Positions 31,446-40,284 are shown, counted from the stretch's first letter. The stretch: 64,000 nt of DNA from Rhodocyclaceae bacterium (GCA_020248405.1 JADCHQ010000011.1:62001-126000), one strand, 5' to 3'. Notes: a model not told the origin generated them from the sequence alone. A program made the numbers and translations.

Positions 31446-31832
31446 TCACTCCCCTCTTTCCATACGTTTGACGACGATGGACGGCCTTTGCATCAGCAGG
31501 TTGATCAGAAAACTGGTGAACGATATAAACAGAGACGCCACCAGCGCTTGCCAGAAGCCGCCCAGGGTGAAACCGGGCACCATCCAGGCCACCAGCAGCA
31601 GGATGCCGGCGTTTAGCACCAGCGCGAACACCCCCAGCGTGAGAACCGTGATGGGAAGCGTGAGCACGAAAAGAATCGGCTTCAGGAACACGTTCATCAG
31701 TCCGAAGCACAGCCCGGCCAACAACAGGGATTCGGGCCCCTGGATGACCACGCCTGGCATCAGGCGCGAGGCCATCCAGAGCACGAGGGTGTTTACGCCC
31801 CAGAAAACGACGAAGGCTTGGATGCGTTGCAT
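31446..31832 (-). CDS. Phage-holin-like membrane protein (YvlD family)
   Basis: 128 aa with four hydrophobic segments (VVFWGVNTLVLWMASRLM, LLLAGLCFGLMNVFLKPIL, LTLGVFALVLNAGILLLVAW, ALVASLFISFTSFLINLLM). It matches the chromosomal family annotated as phage holin 4 or YvlD, small membrane proteins unrelated to any prophage here. Function unknown. First gene of the minus-strand group with the cyclase and isomerase. Confidence 0.85.
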   Translation of the reverse strand: MQRIQAFVVFWGVNTLVLWMASRLMPGVVIQGPESLLLAGLCFGLMNVFLKPILFVLTLPITVLTLGVFALVLNAGILLLVAWMVPGFTLGGFWQALVASLFISFTSFLINLLMQRPSIVVKRMERGE

Positions 31833-31874
31833 AGGCGCATGTTAGCGCGCCCGCGCCGCACCCTCGCCTGTACC

Positions 31875-32786
31875 ATGCACCTCGCCATGGTCCAGGATCC
31901 CGTCACGCTTCCTCGCAGCACATGGGCTTTGCTGGCCATCCTGACCCTGGGCTGGGGCATGAACTGGCCCATGATCAAGATGGCGGTGGCCGACATCCCT
32001 ATCTGGACCTTCCGGGCCGAATGCCTCGCCGCGGGTGCGGCGGGCATGTTCTCCATCGCCTATGCCACCGGGCTGCCCATGCGCGTACCGCGCAGCCAGT
32101 GGCGACGGCTTGCGCTGGTGGCGGTGTTCAACGTGACACTCTGGAATGTGCTGGTGACCTATGGCGTCAGGGCGCTGCCCTCCGGGCGCGCGGCAATCCT
32201 TGCGTACACCATGCCCCTGTGGACAGTGCTACTGTCAACGGCCTTGCTGCGCGAGCCGCTGACACGACGGCGCATCCTGGGAGTGGCCCTGGGGATGGCG
32301 GGTCTCGCACTGCTGCTCGGGCGGGAGTTGCTGCTGTTGCGCTCGGCGCCGCTGGGGGCGCTGGCCATCCTGGCCGCCGCGTTGTGCTGGGCCACGGGCA
32401 CCACGCTCATGAAGAAATATCCAACGACCCTGTCCACCACGGTTTTCACGGGGTGGAACTTCGTGATTGGCGGCATCCCCCTCGTCCTTGGCGCACTGCT
32501 CTTCGAGCACCGCCAGTGGCACGCCGTGGGCAACGCTGCCATGGTGGGGCTTGTGTACAACATGATTGTTGCATTCATCATCTGTCATTGGGTGTGGTTT
32601 CGGATCGTGCACCTGGCACCGGCAGGTGTGTCGGCGCTGGGAACCCTCATGATCCCGGTGGTGGCCGTATTCAGCGGCATGGCGCTGCTCGAGGAAAAAC
32701 CTGCGTGGAGCGATCTCTCGGCCCTGGCCCTGATCCTGGCAGCCTTGGCCACGGTGCTGATTCCCGCGCGCTCCACACCGCGCTAA
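31875..32786 (+). CDS. EamA/DMT family transporter
   Basis: About 303 aa. Ten predicted transmembrane helices in two EamA repeats, beginning WALLAILTLGWGMNWPMIKM and ending ALALILAALATVLIPAR; the family exports amino acids, purines or other metabolites. In-frame starts at 31818, 31875 and 31887 all lack a clear ribosome binding site; 31875 is a compromise. Divergent from the holin-like gene with only a few tens of bases between them. Confidence 0.85.
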   Translation: MHLAMVQDPVTLPRSTWALLAILTLGWGMNWPMIKMAVADIPIWTFRAECLAAGAAGMFSIAYATGLPMRVPRSQWRRLALVAVFNVTLWNVLVTYGVRALPSGRAAILAYTMPLWTVLLSTALLREPLTRRRILGVALGMAGLALLLGRELLLLRSAPLGALAILAAALCWATGTTLMKKYPTTLSTTVFTGWNFVIGGIPLVLGALLFEHRQWHAVGNAAMVGLVYNMIVAFIICHWVWFRIVHLAPAGVSALGTLMIPVVAVFSGMALLEEKPAWSDLSALALILAALATVLIPARSTPR

Positions 32787-32941
32787 AGTTGCGGCGCGTC
32801 TGGTCCGTCAATTTGGTTCTGAACTGGTGCGGTTTCTGCTTTACAGAGCAAACAAGGCCAAGGCGGGGTAATCCAGACGGCGACGGGCCCGCCAACCGCG
32901 TTCGCGCGCAGGCCCCTTAGCTTCAGGGAGGATCGAAACCG

Positions 32942-33598
32942 ATGTCTTGCAGGCTGGCCACGCTCGGGGGTTCGGTGGGATTCGCCTTCCTGATGGCGGC
33001 GGCACCGGCGACGGCCGGCGTTTACAGATGCCTGCAGGCCAACGGCGTTCCCTTGTTCACCAATCTGCCCAAGGACAGTCGCTGTCTGCTTCAGAGCCAG
33101 CTCAAGGGAGTTCCCTCCCCGGCGGGTCTGGCGCTGGAAAATCGCATTGCGCGCCGTATCCCCCGCGCCGACCGCAGCCGGTATGACGAACACATCCAGG
33201 CGGCCGCCAAAGCGCATGGCGTGGAGGCCTCCTTGATCCATGCGGTGATTTCCGCCGAGTCCGCCTACAACCCGCTGGCCCGGTCCGCGAAAGGCGCGCG
33301 CGGGCTCATGCAGCTCATTCCCGAGACCGCATCGCGCTACGGCGTGAGCAACCCCTTCGACCCGGGGCAGAACATCGATGGTGGAACCCGTTACCTGAAG
33401 GATCTCCTGGTGATGTTCGGCAATGATCTTCGCCTCGTCCTTGCCGCCTACAATGCCGGAGAAGGGGCCGTCGTTCGCTATGGCAATATCCCGCCCTATC
33501 AGGAGACCCTCGCCTACGTTCCCAAGGTGCTTGCCTACTACAAGCGTTACCGCGCAACGACCGCAAGCGCGGTTGCACGGCGCGCTGCTGCTTCCTGA
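32942..33598 (+). CDS. Lytic transglycosylase (Slt/MltE-like), exported
   Basis: 218 aa. Strong GGGAGG about 10 bases before ATG 32942. Signal peptide to about residue 25 (AAAPATA). The goose-lysozyme-like domain (about 80-190) has the catalytic Glu106 in VISAESAYNPLARS, then GARGLMQLIPETASRYGV and LAAYNAGEGAVVRYG. It cleaves peptidoglycan glycan strands. A short N-terminal domain with two cysteines (Cys30, Cys48) resembles DUF4124. Confidence 0.92.
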   Translation: MSCRLATLGGSVGFAFLMAAAPATAGVYRCLQANGVPLFTNLPKDSRCLLQSQLKGVPSPAGLALENRIARRIPRADRSRYDEHIQAAAKAHGVEASLIHAVISAESAYNPLARSAKGARGLMQLIPETASRYGVSNPFDPGQNIDGGTRYLKDLLVMFGNDLRLVLAAYNAGEGAVVRYGNIPPYQETLAYVPKVLAYYKRYRATTASAVARRAAAS

Positions 33599-33654
33599 GG
33601 GGCGGCACAGGGCACGGCGCAATCGCTCCTCGGTTTGTTGCCCTCGACCATTCC

Positions 33655-34164
33655 ATGACTTCCACCGGATGCCGCAGAAGCACATGGTTTTGGCCGCTTG
33701 CGCTGTGGCTGCTTGCTCTTGCAAGCCCACCCGCCGCGGCGCAGACGCCCGAGGCCCTGCTTGCCTTCTACGGCCGGCTGGCGCGGGAGAGCGATCCTGC
33801 TTTCGCCGGTTTTTCGCCAGCGCGCGGCGAGGCATTTTTCATGCAACAGCATCAGGGCCCCAACGGCGAGCACGCCTGTTCCAGCTGTCATGGCCCAGAC
33901 CCGCGGGAAACGGTTTTCGGTCATGGCGGCACCATGCGTGCCGAATGCATCGCGTGCCACCCGGGGGGCATTGGCCGGCCGGGCGACCGCGCGCGCACCC
34001 GCCGTGACATCAAGCCCCTCGCTCCCGTGGCAAACCGTGCGCGTTTCACCGATCCGGGCAAATCCGAGCTGTGGTTCGACGTGAATTGTTTCTACGTTCT
34101 CGGGCGCGCCTGCAGCGCGGCGGAGAAGGGCGACGTGCTGGCCTGGCTCCTGTCGCTGCGGTGA
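33655..34164 (+). CDS. DUF1924 cytochrome c with two haem motifs, exported
   Basis: 169 aa. Signal peptide to about residue 29 (ASPPAAAQ). Haem-binding CSSCH at 75-79 and a second CIACH at 98-102. The downstream block PLAPVANRARFTD and VLGRACSAAEKGDVLAWL is the DUF1924 signature. From what I know of the family one haem site is normal, and the second falls in an insertion of about 25 residues. It probably carries electrons in the periplasm. It precedes the exported RraA-like gene by 56 bp on the same strand. Confidence 0.85.
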   Translation: MTSTGCRRSTWFWPLALWLLALASPPAAAQTPEALLAFYGRLARESDPAFAGFSPARGEAFFMQQHQGPNGEHACSSCHGPDPRETVFGHGGTMRAECIACHPGGIGRPGDRARTRRDIKPLAPVANRARFTDPGKSELWFDVNCFYVLGRACSAAEKGDVLAWLLSLR

Positions 34165-34220
34165 AACAGGGGCAGGCCGGGGCGGTATCATCGCGCGGCC
34201 TTTCACCCCAGGAGAGTCGC

Positions 34221-34952
34221 ATGCCCGCTTCGTTTTTCACCGCTTTCGCCACCCTGGCTCTGCTGGTGCTGGGCGTGCCCGCACTGGCCGCCCCCACCCA
34301 TGATGAGGTGCTCGCCGCCCTGCGTGATCCCGTCAACAGCACCGGCAACATCGCCGACGCCGTCGAAGAAGCCACCGGCGCGCGCGGGTGGATGAGCGCC
34401 GACATGAAGCCCATCATCGACACCAAGATCGCGGGACGCGCCGCCACGGCCTTGATGCGCCCCGTGCTGCGCAACGACTCCCGTGGCTACCAGAACCACC
34501 TGCTGGAAATCCTCGACCAGGCCGAGCCCGGCAGCATTCTGGTGTACGTGATGCAGGATGGGCTCGAGATCGCCGCCATGGGCAACCTCATGGCCACCAC
34601 AGCCAAGGTGCGTGGCATTGAAGGCGTGGTGATCGACGGCGCTGTGCGCGACATCACCGAGATCCGGCAGATCGGCCTTCCGGTGTGGTCGCGCAGGGTG
34701 AGTCCCGCGACCTCGGTGGGGCGCATGGTGAGCGTGGACAAACAGATCCCGGTGCAGTGCGCGGGCGTGCTGGTGCGGCCAGGCGATTACATCGTGGCAG
34801 ACGCCGACGGCGCGGTGGTGGTGCCAGAGCAGGCTGCGCCGCAGGTATTGGAACTGCTGCGCCAGTATGCCGACAAGGAAACGCGAATGATCCCCATCAT
34901 CCGCGAAACGGGGTCGATGCTGAAGGCGCTCGAACGCTATAACCGGTACTGA
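34221..34952 (+). CDS. Exported RraA-like (aldolase/decarboxylase) protein
   Basis: 243 aa. GGAG is eight bases upstream of ATG 34221. Residues 1-23 form a Sec-type signal peptide (FATLALLVLGVPALA), unusual for this normally cytoplasmic family. The RraA core keeps the catalytic-type segment VIDGAVRDITEI with Arg143-Asp144, plus EPGSILVYVMQDG and the C-terminal VRPGDYIVADADGAVVVP. Related enzymes are 4-hydroxy-4-methyl-2-oxoglutarate and 4-carboxy-4-hydroxy-2-oxoadipate aldolases, the last steps of protocatechuate meta-cleavage. The next gene is an exported intradiol dioxygenase starting 27 bases downstream. Confidence 0.88.
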   Translation: MPASFFTAFATLALLVLGVPALAAPTHDEVLAALRDPVNSTGNIADAVEEATGARGWMSADMKPIIDTKIAGRAATALMRPVLRNDSRGYQNHLLEILDQAEPGSILVYVMQDGLEIAAMGNLMATTAKVRGIEGVVIDGAVRDITEIRQIGLPVWSRRVSPATSVGRMVSVDKQIPVQCAGVLVRPGDYIVADADGAVVVPEQAAPQVLELLRQYADKETRMIPIIRETGSMLKALERYNRY

Positions 34953-34978
34953 TTTTTCGCTGCGACGCCGACCGCGCC

Positions 34979-35626
34979 ATGGAGGAGAAGCAGCGCACCA
35001 GGCGGAACTTGCTCATCGCGGGGCTGGGCGCGCTGGGCGGCTTCGCGGGCGTGCGAATGGCGCTTGCCGAACTGTCCGCCACTGCAGCGCAGTTGCGAGG
35101 CCCTTTTTACCCGCTGTCCCGGACGCTCGATGACGACAACGACCTCACTCGCGTCGAAGGCCGCCCAGGCAAGGCGAGCGGGGTCATCGTGGATATCACC
35201 GGGCAGGTGCTATCCGTTTCCGGAAAGCCTCTGGCAGGCGTTAAGGTGGAGATTTGGCAGGTGAATGCCTGGGGCCGCTACCACCACCCCGAGGACCATC
35301 AGGACAAGCCCCTGGACCCCCACTTCCAGGGCTACGGGCGCAGCGTGACGGGCGCCGATGGAACCTATCGCTTCCGCACCATCCGCCCCGTGGCCTATCC
35401 CGGGCGAGCGCCGCACATTCATTTTGCACTCTCGGCCGATGGACTCGCACCCTTCTGTACCCAGATGTACATCGCGGGGGCACCCGAGAATGCTGGCGAC
35501 TTCCTGCTCAATGGTGTTGGCGACCCGGCGGCGAGGGATCGCCTGCTGGTGCCGTTGCTGCCCTCGTCCGCACCTGGCGCGCAGCTCGCGGGCCAATTTC
35601 CCATTGTGCTGCCCAAAGCGCCATGA
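34979..35626 (+). CDS. Intradiol ring-cleavage dioxygenase with twin-arginine signal
   Basis: 215 aa. Non-haem Fe(III) dioxygenase of the protocatechuate 3,4-dioxygenase superfamily, opening catechol-type rings between the hydroxyls. All four iron ligands are visible: Tyr101 (WGRYHHP), Tyr140 (VAYPGR), His146 and His148 (APHIHF). The N-terminus RTRRNLLIAGLGALGGFAG is a twin-arginine-type signal followed by ALA, so the folded enzyme is likely exported or membrane-anchored. It lies 26 bp after the exported RraA-like gene and overlaps the next gene by 4 bp. Exported members of this superfamily exist, but their substrates are mostly unknown. Confidence 0.9.
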   Translation: MEEKQRTRRNLLIAGLGALGGFAGVRMALAELSATAAQLRGPFYPLSRTLDDDNDLTRVEGRPGKASGVIVDITGQVLSVSGKPLAGVKVEIWQVNAWGRYHHPEDHQDKPLDPHFQGYGRSVTGADGTYRFRTIRPVAYPGRAPHIHFALSADGLAPFCTQMYIAGAPENAGDFLLNGVGDPAARDRLLVPLLPSSAPGAQLAGQFPIVLPKAP

Positions 35627-35835
35627 GCGATATTCCTTTGCCCCACAATGCCATGCGCGCGCGGTTGGGTCAGCTTGAGTTGGAGCACCGCGACCTCGAC
35701 GCAGCCATCGGCCGTCTGTCCGAATCCGCTTTACAGGACGAACTGCAGCTTCGGCGTCTGAAGAAACGCAAACTGCTCCTGAAGGATCAGATCGCCTGGC
35801 TGCGGCGGCAGATCGACCCCGACGTGCCCGCCTGA
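35623..35835 (+). CDS. YdcH/DUF465 small helical protein
   Basis: 70 aa. Two amphipathic helices with the family pattern LELEHRDLDAAIGRL and LQLRRLKKRKLLLKDQIAWL. Function unknown; commonly a small cytoplasmic coiled-coil protein. The ATG overlaps the dioxygenase TGA (ATGA), so it is translationally coupled. Convergent with flgG. Confidence 0.88.
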   Translation: MSDIPLPHNAMRARLGQLELEHRDLDAAIGRLSESALQDELQLRRLKKRKLLLKDQIAWLRRQIDPDVPA

Positions 35836-35878
35836 TCCGAGCAGGCACAGCATCGAGGAGCGGGGGCCGGGAGATGCG

Positions 35879-36661
35879 TCAGAGCTGTGCGAGCCTCTGC
35901 AGCATCTGGTCTGAGGCCTGGATGGAGCGTGAATTGATCTCGAAGGCACGCTGGGCGGTGATGAGGTTCACCAGTTCCTCCGTGGCGCTGACGTTGGAGG
36001 TTTCAACAAAAGACTGGTTGAGCGAACCCAGGCCATTACTGAGGGGCTGGTTAACTTGCGGCGCTCCGGAAGACGCGGTTTCAAGGAAGAGATTCTCGCC
36101 GCGGGACTGCAAGCCCGCAGGGTTGGTGAAGTTGGCAAGCTGAATCGTGCCCACCTGGGTGGGCGTAGAACTGCCAGCCACCAGCGCTGTCACCGTGCCG
36201 TCGTTTCCGATGGTGATGGAGGTGGTGTTGGGCGGGATGGTGATGCCGGGCTGGATGGCATAGCCGCTGGATGTGACCACGTTGCCCTGGTTGTCCAGCT
36301 GGAACGATCCGTCGCGCGTGTAGGCAGTGGAGCCATCGGGCAGCAGCACCTGGAAGAAGCCCTGGCCATTGATGGCCACGTCAAGGCTGTTACCGGTCTG
36401 TTGCAGGTTGCCCTGCACGAAAATGCGGGCCGTGGCCACGGGGCGCACGCCCAGCCCTACTTGAAGGCCTGAGGGTACCTGGTTGAGCTGCGAGCTCTGG
36501 GCCCCGGGCTGGCGCAGCACCTGATAGAGAAGGTCTTCGAACACCGGCCGCTGGCGCTTGAAGCCATTGGTGCTGATGTTGGCGAGGTTGTTTGAGATGA
36601 CATCAACGTTGAACTGCTGGGCCTCGAGACCGGACTTGGCGGTCCACAGCGAGCGGATCAT
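35879..36661 (-). CDS. flgG: Flagellar distal rod protein
   Basis: 260 aa. Forms the distal part of the flagellar rod. The N-terminus [20 protein letters not shown] and [20 protein letters not shown] is the rod/hook signature; the C-terminus [20 protein letters not shown] completes the coiled D0 domain. Canonical length. It is the last gene of flgBCDEFG here; flgHIJ, which usually follow, are absent at this site. Confidence 0.97.
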   Translation of the reverse strand: MIRSLWTAKSGLEAQQFNVDVISNNLANISTNGFKRQRPVFEDLLYQVLRQPGAQSSQLNQVPSGLQVGLGVRPVATARIFVQGNLQQTGNSLDVAINGQGFFQVLLPDGSTAYTRDGSFQLDNQGNVVTSSGYAIQPGITIPPNTTSITIGNDGTVTALVAGSSTPTQVGTIQLANFTNPAGLQSRGENLFLETASSGAPQVNQPLSNGLGSLNQSFVETSNVSATEELVNLITAQRAFEINSRSIQASDQMLQRLAQL

Positions 36662-36687
36662 GGCAAGGGTTCTCCCGTGCTTGCGGA

Positions 36688-37434
36688 TCAGGAGTTGAGA
36701 CTGAGAAGCGGCGAGAGGCCGCGGGCATTTTGGTCGGCGGTCTGCATCAGCCGCACCTGGGTATCGAACTGCCTCGAAAGCGAGATGATGCTGACGATGG
36801 CTTCCACCGCGTTGACGTTGCTGCCCTCGACCACGCCGCTGGCGAGATACACGCGGGCGTCGGCAGCCGCAGGGCGGCCCCCCTCGACGCGAAACAATCC
36901 ATCGGCGCTGCGGGTGAGGGTCTTTTCGTCGGGATTCACAAGCTTGATGCGCCCCAGCGCCGTGGATGTGTTGGGAATGCCCACCAGAGGAATGGCGCTA
37001 ACCGTCCCGTCGCGACCGATGGTGATGGTGTTGTCGGGAGGAATTGCAATGGTGCCGCCGCCGTCCGTGAGGACGTTCAGGCCATTGCGGGTCTGCAACA
37101 CGCCGCCAGGCCCGAGTTGCAGGTTGCCGTCGCGGGTATAGGCCTCGCTTCCATCGGAGGCGCGCACTGCCAGAAACCCCTTGCCGTCCACCGCCACGTC
37201 TAGGTTTCGTCCGGTTTCTCGCATGGGACCGAGGGAGAAGTCGGTGCCGGTACTGCTCTCGGTGACAAAAGCGCGAGTACCCGCGCCCAGGCCGATGACA
37301 GGAAGGGCGCGAAAGGCCGTGGTCTCGGCGCGATATCCCGCAGTGGAGGCATTGGCCAGGTTGTGCGCCACCTGTGCCTGGCGCTCGAACATGGCCTTTG
37401 CCCCACTCATGGCCAGATAGACAAGGCGATCCAC
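36688..37434 (-). CDS. flgF: Flagellar proximal rod protein FlgF
   Basis: 248 aa. Proximal rod component. N-terminal [20 protein letters not shown] and [14 protein letters not shown], mid-region [20 protein letters not shown], and C-terminal [20 protein letters not shown] match FlgF. 26 bp separate it from flgG. Confidence 0.96.
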   Translation of the reverse strand: MDRLVYLAMSGAKAMFERQAQVAHNLANASTAGYRAETTAFRALPVIGLGAGTRAFVTESSTGTDFSLGPMRETGRNLDVAVDGKGFLAVRASDGSEAYTRDGNLQLGPGGVLQTRNGLNVLTDGGGTIAIPPDNTITIGRDGTVSAIPLVGIPNTSTALGRIKLVNPDEKTLTRSADGLFRVEGGRPAAADARVYLASGVVEGSNVNAVEAIVSIISLSRQFDTQVRLMQTADQNARGLSPLLSLNS

Positions 37435-37460
37435 GGTGTTGGTGTCCTTTCAGCCGATGC

Positions 37461-38699
37461 TTAGCGCAGGTTCACCAGGGTCTGCAGCACGGCATCCTGG
37501 GTCTTTATGGTTTGGGCATTGGCCTGGTAGTTACGCTGCGCGGTGATGAGATTGACCAGCTCGGCAGTGAGGTCCACGTTGGACTCCTCCACCGCTGACG
37601 ACTGCAGGTTGCCGAGCGTGCCACTCCCAGGGGCACCCACCAAGGGTAATCCTGACTGAACCGTCTCGGCCCACACGTTATCGCCCGCGGGCGAGAGCCC
37701 CTGCGGGTTCACGAAATCAGCCAGCACTATCTGCGCCACGGTCCGTGTCTGGCCATTGGAATAGCGGCCCGCGATCACACCATCCTGGGCGATGTCGAAT
37801 CCCACTAGCCGGCCCGAGGTGTACCCCGTCTGAGACAAGGCGCCCACGCTGGAAATGGCGCCATACTGGGTGGTCCCGCTGAAATCCAGGGTGAAGGCGA
37901 GCGGCGTCTGTGCGCCCGTGTTCACTGCAACCGACGCATTGATGGGCATGGCAGTGGAGAGCGTGCCGCTTGAATTGAAAGCAAGCGTCGCTGGTAGCCC
38001 GGCCCCGGCTCCGAGATTCACGTCGGCCACCGGCCCGCCGTCCACGGTGCCAAAGGCCGACCACGTGCCAGGCGCAGCTGCGCGCACGAAGTACATGGAG
38101 AACACGTGCGCGTTGCCCAGCGAATCGTACAAAGTGGCGGAGGTGGCGAAATTGAAGCTCTGGGTGTTGGTGGGATCGAATGTACCCACCGGCGGCACGC
38201 TGGAGCGCGAGTCGAGGTTGAGGGTGGCCTCGAACTGATCGGTGGCCTGCGGCGCCAGTGCGGCCGAATTCATGCGGATCGGTTCGGGGTTCGAATTGAC
38301 GATATTGCCATTGTTGTCCACACCGTAGCCGGTGAGATTGAGCCCCTGGGGGCTGACGATGTAGCCCTGGCTATCGAGCTTGAACTGCCCGTTGCGGGAA
38401 TAGGCAATGGCACCGTTGTCGTTGAGACGGAAGAACCCGCGCCCGGTGACGGCGATGTCGAGCGGGTTGTTGGTGGGACTGATGTTTCCCTGGTTGAAGA
38501 GCTGGGAGACGTTTTGCACTTTCGATCCGATGCCCGCGGCAGTGGTATCGCCATTGCCGAGCGACGCGGCGTACATCTCGGCGAACTGCGTCACGGACCC
38601 CTTGAATCCCGCAACCTGGGCGTTTGCCACATTGTTGCCGATCACATCCAGGTTCTTCGAGGCAGCGTTCAGGCCGCTCAGACCAGATTGGAAACCCAT
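37461..38699 (-). CDS. flgE: Flagellar hook protein
   Basis: 412 aa. The hook joins rod and filament. MGFQSGLSGLNAASKNLDVI and GNNVANAQVAGFKGSVTQFA form the N-terminal D0 region, with the C-terminal [20 protein letters not shown]. The variable middle domain accounts for the length, which is ordinary for FlgE. A strong AAAGGAG ribosome binding site fits a highly expressed structural protein. Confidence 0.97.
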   Translation of the reverse strand: MGFQSGLSGLNAASKNLDVIGNNVANAQVAGFKGSVTQFAEMYAASLGNGDTTAAGIGSKVQNVSQLFNQGNISPTNNPLDIAVTGRGFFRLNDNGAIAYSRNGQFKLDSQGYIVSPQGLNLTGYGVDNNGNIVNSNPEPIRMNSAALAPQATDQFEATLNLDSRSSVPPVGTFDPTNTQSFNFATSATLYDSLGNAHVFSMYFVRAAAPGTWSAFGTVDGGPVADVNLGAGAGLPATLAFNSSGTLSTAMPINASVAVNTGAQTPLAFTLDFSGTTQYGAISSVGALSQTGYTSGRLVGFDIAQDGVIAGRYSNGQTRTVAQIVLADFVNPQGLSPAGDNVWAETVQSGLPLVGAPGSGTLGNLQSSAVEESNVDLTAELVNLITAQRNYQANAQTIKTQDAVLQTLVNLR

Positions 38700-38737
38700 G
38701 AGTTTCTCCTTTCGTTTAGCCTAGGGGGTATGGGAAA

Positions 38738-39397
38738 TCAGAGGATCTGGCGCACGCTCGACAGCGCCAGCGCTCCAAGGGTCGGAGTGTTCAGGATCAC
38801 TCCGTTGTCCAGGGAAACGCTCTGCACACGCCCGTAACCCAGCGTGGTGACGGCCACCTTGGTGCCGTTGTCGCGTAGAGCCTCCACCTTGAAGCTGTAG
38901 GTGCCATCGGCCAGTTGCGCCTCGCCGGGCCTGCCGTCCCATGCGAACGTGCTGAGCCCTGAGGTCTTGCGCCCGAGATCGAGGCTCTCCACGGAGTGCC
39001 CGCCCGAATCCAGGATGGTCACCACCACCTTGTCCGCCGGTCCTGCAAGCTCGAAACCGCCGACCGCCTCGCCATCCGACAACTGGATCCGATTGCCCTC
39101 GGCGAGTACCCCCCGGCCGATCATCGAGCTGGCCTGCAGGGATTGGGCGGAGAGCATGTTAGCCCCCATGTTTTGCACGGCTCCGTTGAGGCGCTCGATG
39201 CCATTCACCGTGCTGATCTGGGCGATCTGGCTGGTGACTTCAGAGTTTTGCAACGGGTTGAGTGGATCCTGGTTACGCAACTGCGATACCAACAACTTCA
39301 GGAAGCGCTCCTGCGGATCCCCGGAATTCAACCTGAGCGCGTCGGCGTTGCCGGGCGCGGCGGTGTTCGCGGCGGTGGCTGCGATGGTGGTAGTCAT
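38738..39397 (-). CDS. flgD: Flagellar hook-capping protein
   Basis: 219 aa. Scaffolds hook assembly and is then replaced. The conserved N-terminal block is FLKLLVSQLRNQDPLNPLQN and SEVTSQIAQISTVNGIERLN, and the C-terminal Ig-like FlgD domain has LADGTYSFKVEALRDNG. It lies 4 bp after flgC. Confidence 0.96.
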   Translation of the reverse strand: MTTTIAATAANTAAPGNADALRLNSGDPQERFLKLLVSQLRNQDPLNPLQNSEVTSQIAQISTVNGIERLNGAVQNMGANMLSAQSLQASSMIGRGVLAEGNRIQLSDGEAVGGFELAGPADKVVVTILDSGGHSVESLDLGRKTSGLSTFAWDGRPGEAQLADGTYSFKVEALRDNGTKVAVTTLGYGRVQSVSLDNGVILNTPTLGALALSSVRQIL

Positions 39398-39401
39398 GGC
39401 T

Positions 39402-39809
39402 TCATTGTCCCAAGGTAAGTGTTCGCAACAGCAGCGTCTTGGCGGTATTCATCACATCGGTGTTGAGCTGGTAGGCCCGTGACGCGGAGATCATGTTGGT
39501 CATTTCCTCCACCACATTCACATTGGGATAGGCCACGTAGCCCTGGCGATCGGCAAGGGGATGCTTCGGATCGAAAACGAGCCGCGGTGCGGAGGGATCA
39601 TCGACCACACCGACCACGCGCACGGCCTGTCCGATGCTGCCTTGCGGCAGCGGAACGGCGCTGAAAACCACCTGCTTGCCGCGATAGGCTGAACCATCGG
39701 AACTCACGGCGCTGTCGGCATTGGCCATGTTCGAGGCCACCACGTTCAAGCGCTGCGACTGGGCCGACAGAGCCGAGGCAGCGATATCAAACACATTGCT
39801 CAGGTTCAT
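39402..39809 (-). CDS. flgC: Flagellar proximal rod protein FlgC
   Basis: 135 aa. MNLSNVFDIAASALSAQSQR and LNVVASNMANADSA at the N-terminus; VAYPNVNVVEEMTNMISASR and AYQLNTDVMNTAKTLLLRT at the C-terminus, the FlgC signature. It lies between flgB (22 bp) and flgD. Confidence 0.97.
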   Translation of the reverse strand: MNLSNVFDIAASALSAQSQRLNVVASNMANADSAVSSDGSAYRGKQVVFSAVPLPQGSIGQAVRVVGVVDDPSAPRLVFDPKHPLADRQGYVAYPNVNVVEEMTNMISASRAYQLNTDVMNTAKTLLLRTLTLGQ

Positions 39810-39831
39810 GGGTTGTGCCTGTCGTGCGCGG

Positions 39832-40230
39832 TTACTGGCCGGTAAGCGCAGTGCGCAACCCGTTGATGCGGCTGTTCATGAAGGTCAACGCCACCTGGTA
39901 GCGGATGGCATTGTCGGAGAAGCGCGAGATCTCGGCATCAAGTTCCACCGTGTTGCCATCGATGGACGGCTGAACCGGGGCACGGAATTGCAACCGCGGC
40001 ATGCCGGGCGAAGCGCCACGCTGCTCGATGTGCGAAGGCGAGGTGCGCTGCATACCCAGCCGGGCGGCTGACATCACACCAGCCATCGCCGCGCGAAAAT
40101 CAAAGTCACGGGCCTTGTAGTTGGGGGTATCAGCGTTGGCGATGTTAGCCGCCAGCACTTCACTGCGCATGGCCCGCAGGTTGAGCGCCTTGAGGTTGGG
40201 TTGCAGGTGTTGATCGATGCGGTCGAGCAT
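39832..40230 (-). CDS. flgB: Flagellar proximal rod protein FlgB
   Basis: 132 aa from ATG 40230 (MLDRIDQHLQPNLKALNLRA), the usual FlgB N-terminus; an in-frame ATG at 40266 would add 12 residues. ANIANADTPNYKARDFDF is the rod signature and YQVALTFMNSRINGLRTAL the C-terminal helix. First gene of the flgBCDEFG operon. A sigma-54 type promoter lies 39 bp upstream of the chosen start, overlapping the alternative start, which supports the shorter form. Confidence 0.95.
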   Translation of the reverse strand: MLDRIDQHLQPNLKALNLRAMRSEVLAANIANADTPNYKARDFDFRAAMAGVMSAARLGMQRTSPSHIEQRGASPGMPRLQFRAPVQPSIDGNTVELDAEISRFSDNAIRYQVALTFMNSRINGLRTALTGQ

Positions 40231-40268
40231 GGCGGCTGATTGGTGGTTGGGTGAGTGCCATGCCATGG

Positions 40269-40284
40269 AGCGACAGCCGTGCCA
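40269..40284 (-). promoter_or_regulatory. Candidate sigma-54 promoter of flgBCDEFG
   Basis: The minus strand reads TGGCACGGCTGTCGCT: the -24 box TGGCACG is perfect, and GG is followed after exactly 10 nt by GC, as sigma-54 requires (consensus TGGCACG, 4 nt, TTGCA). It lies 39 bp before the flgB ATG. Confidence 0.65.

Noticed and set aside
31446..31832. Phage holin as evidence of a prophage
   Set aside because: It belongs to a chromosomal YvlD-type family; no other phage gene is nearby.
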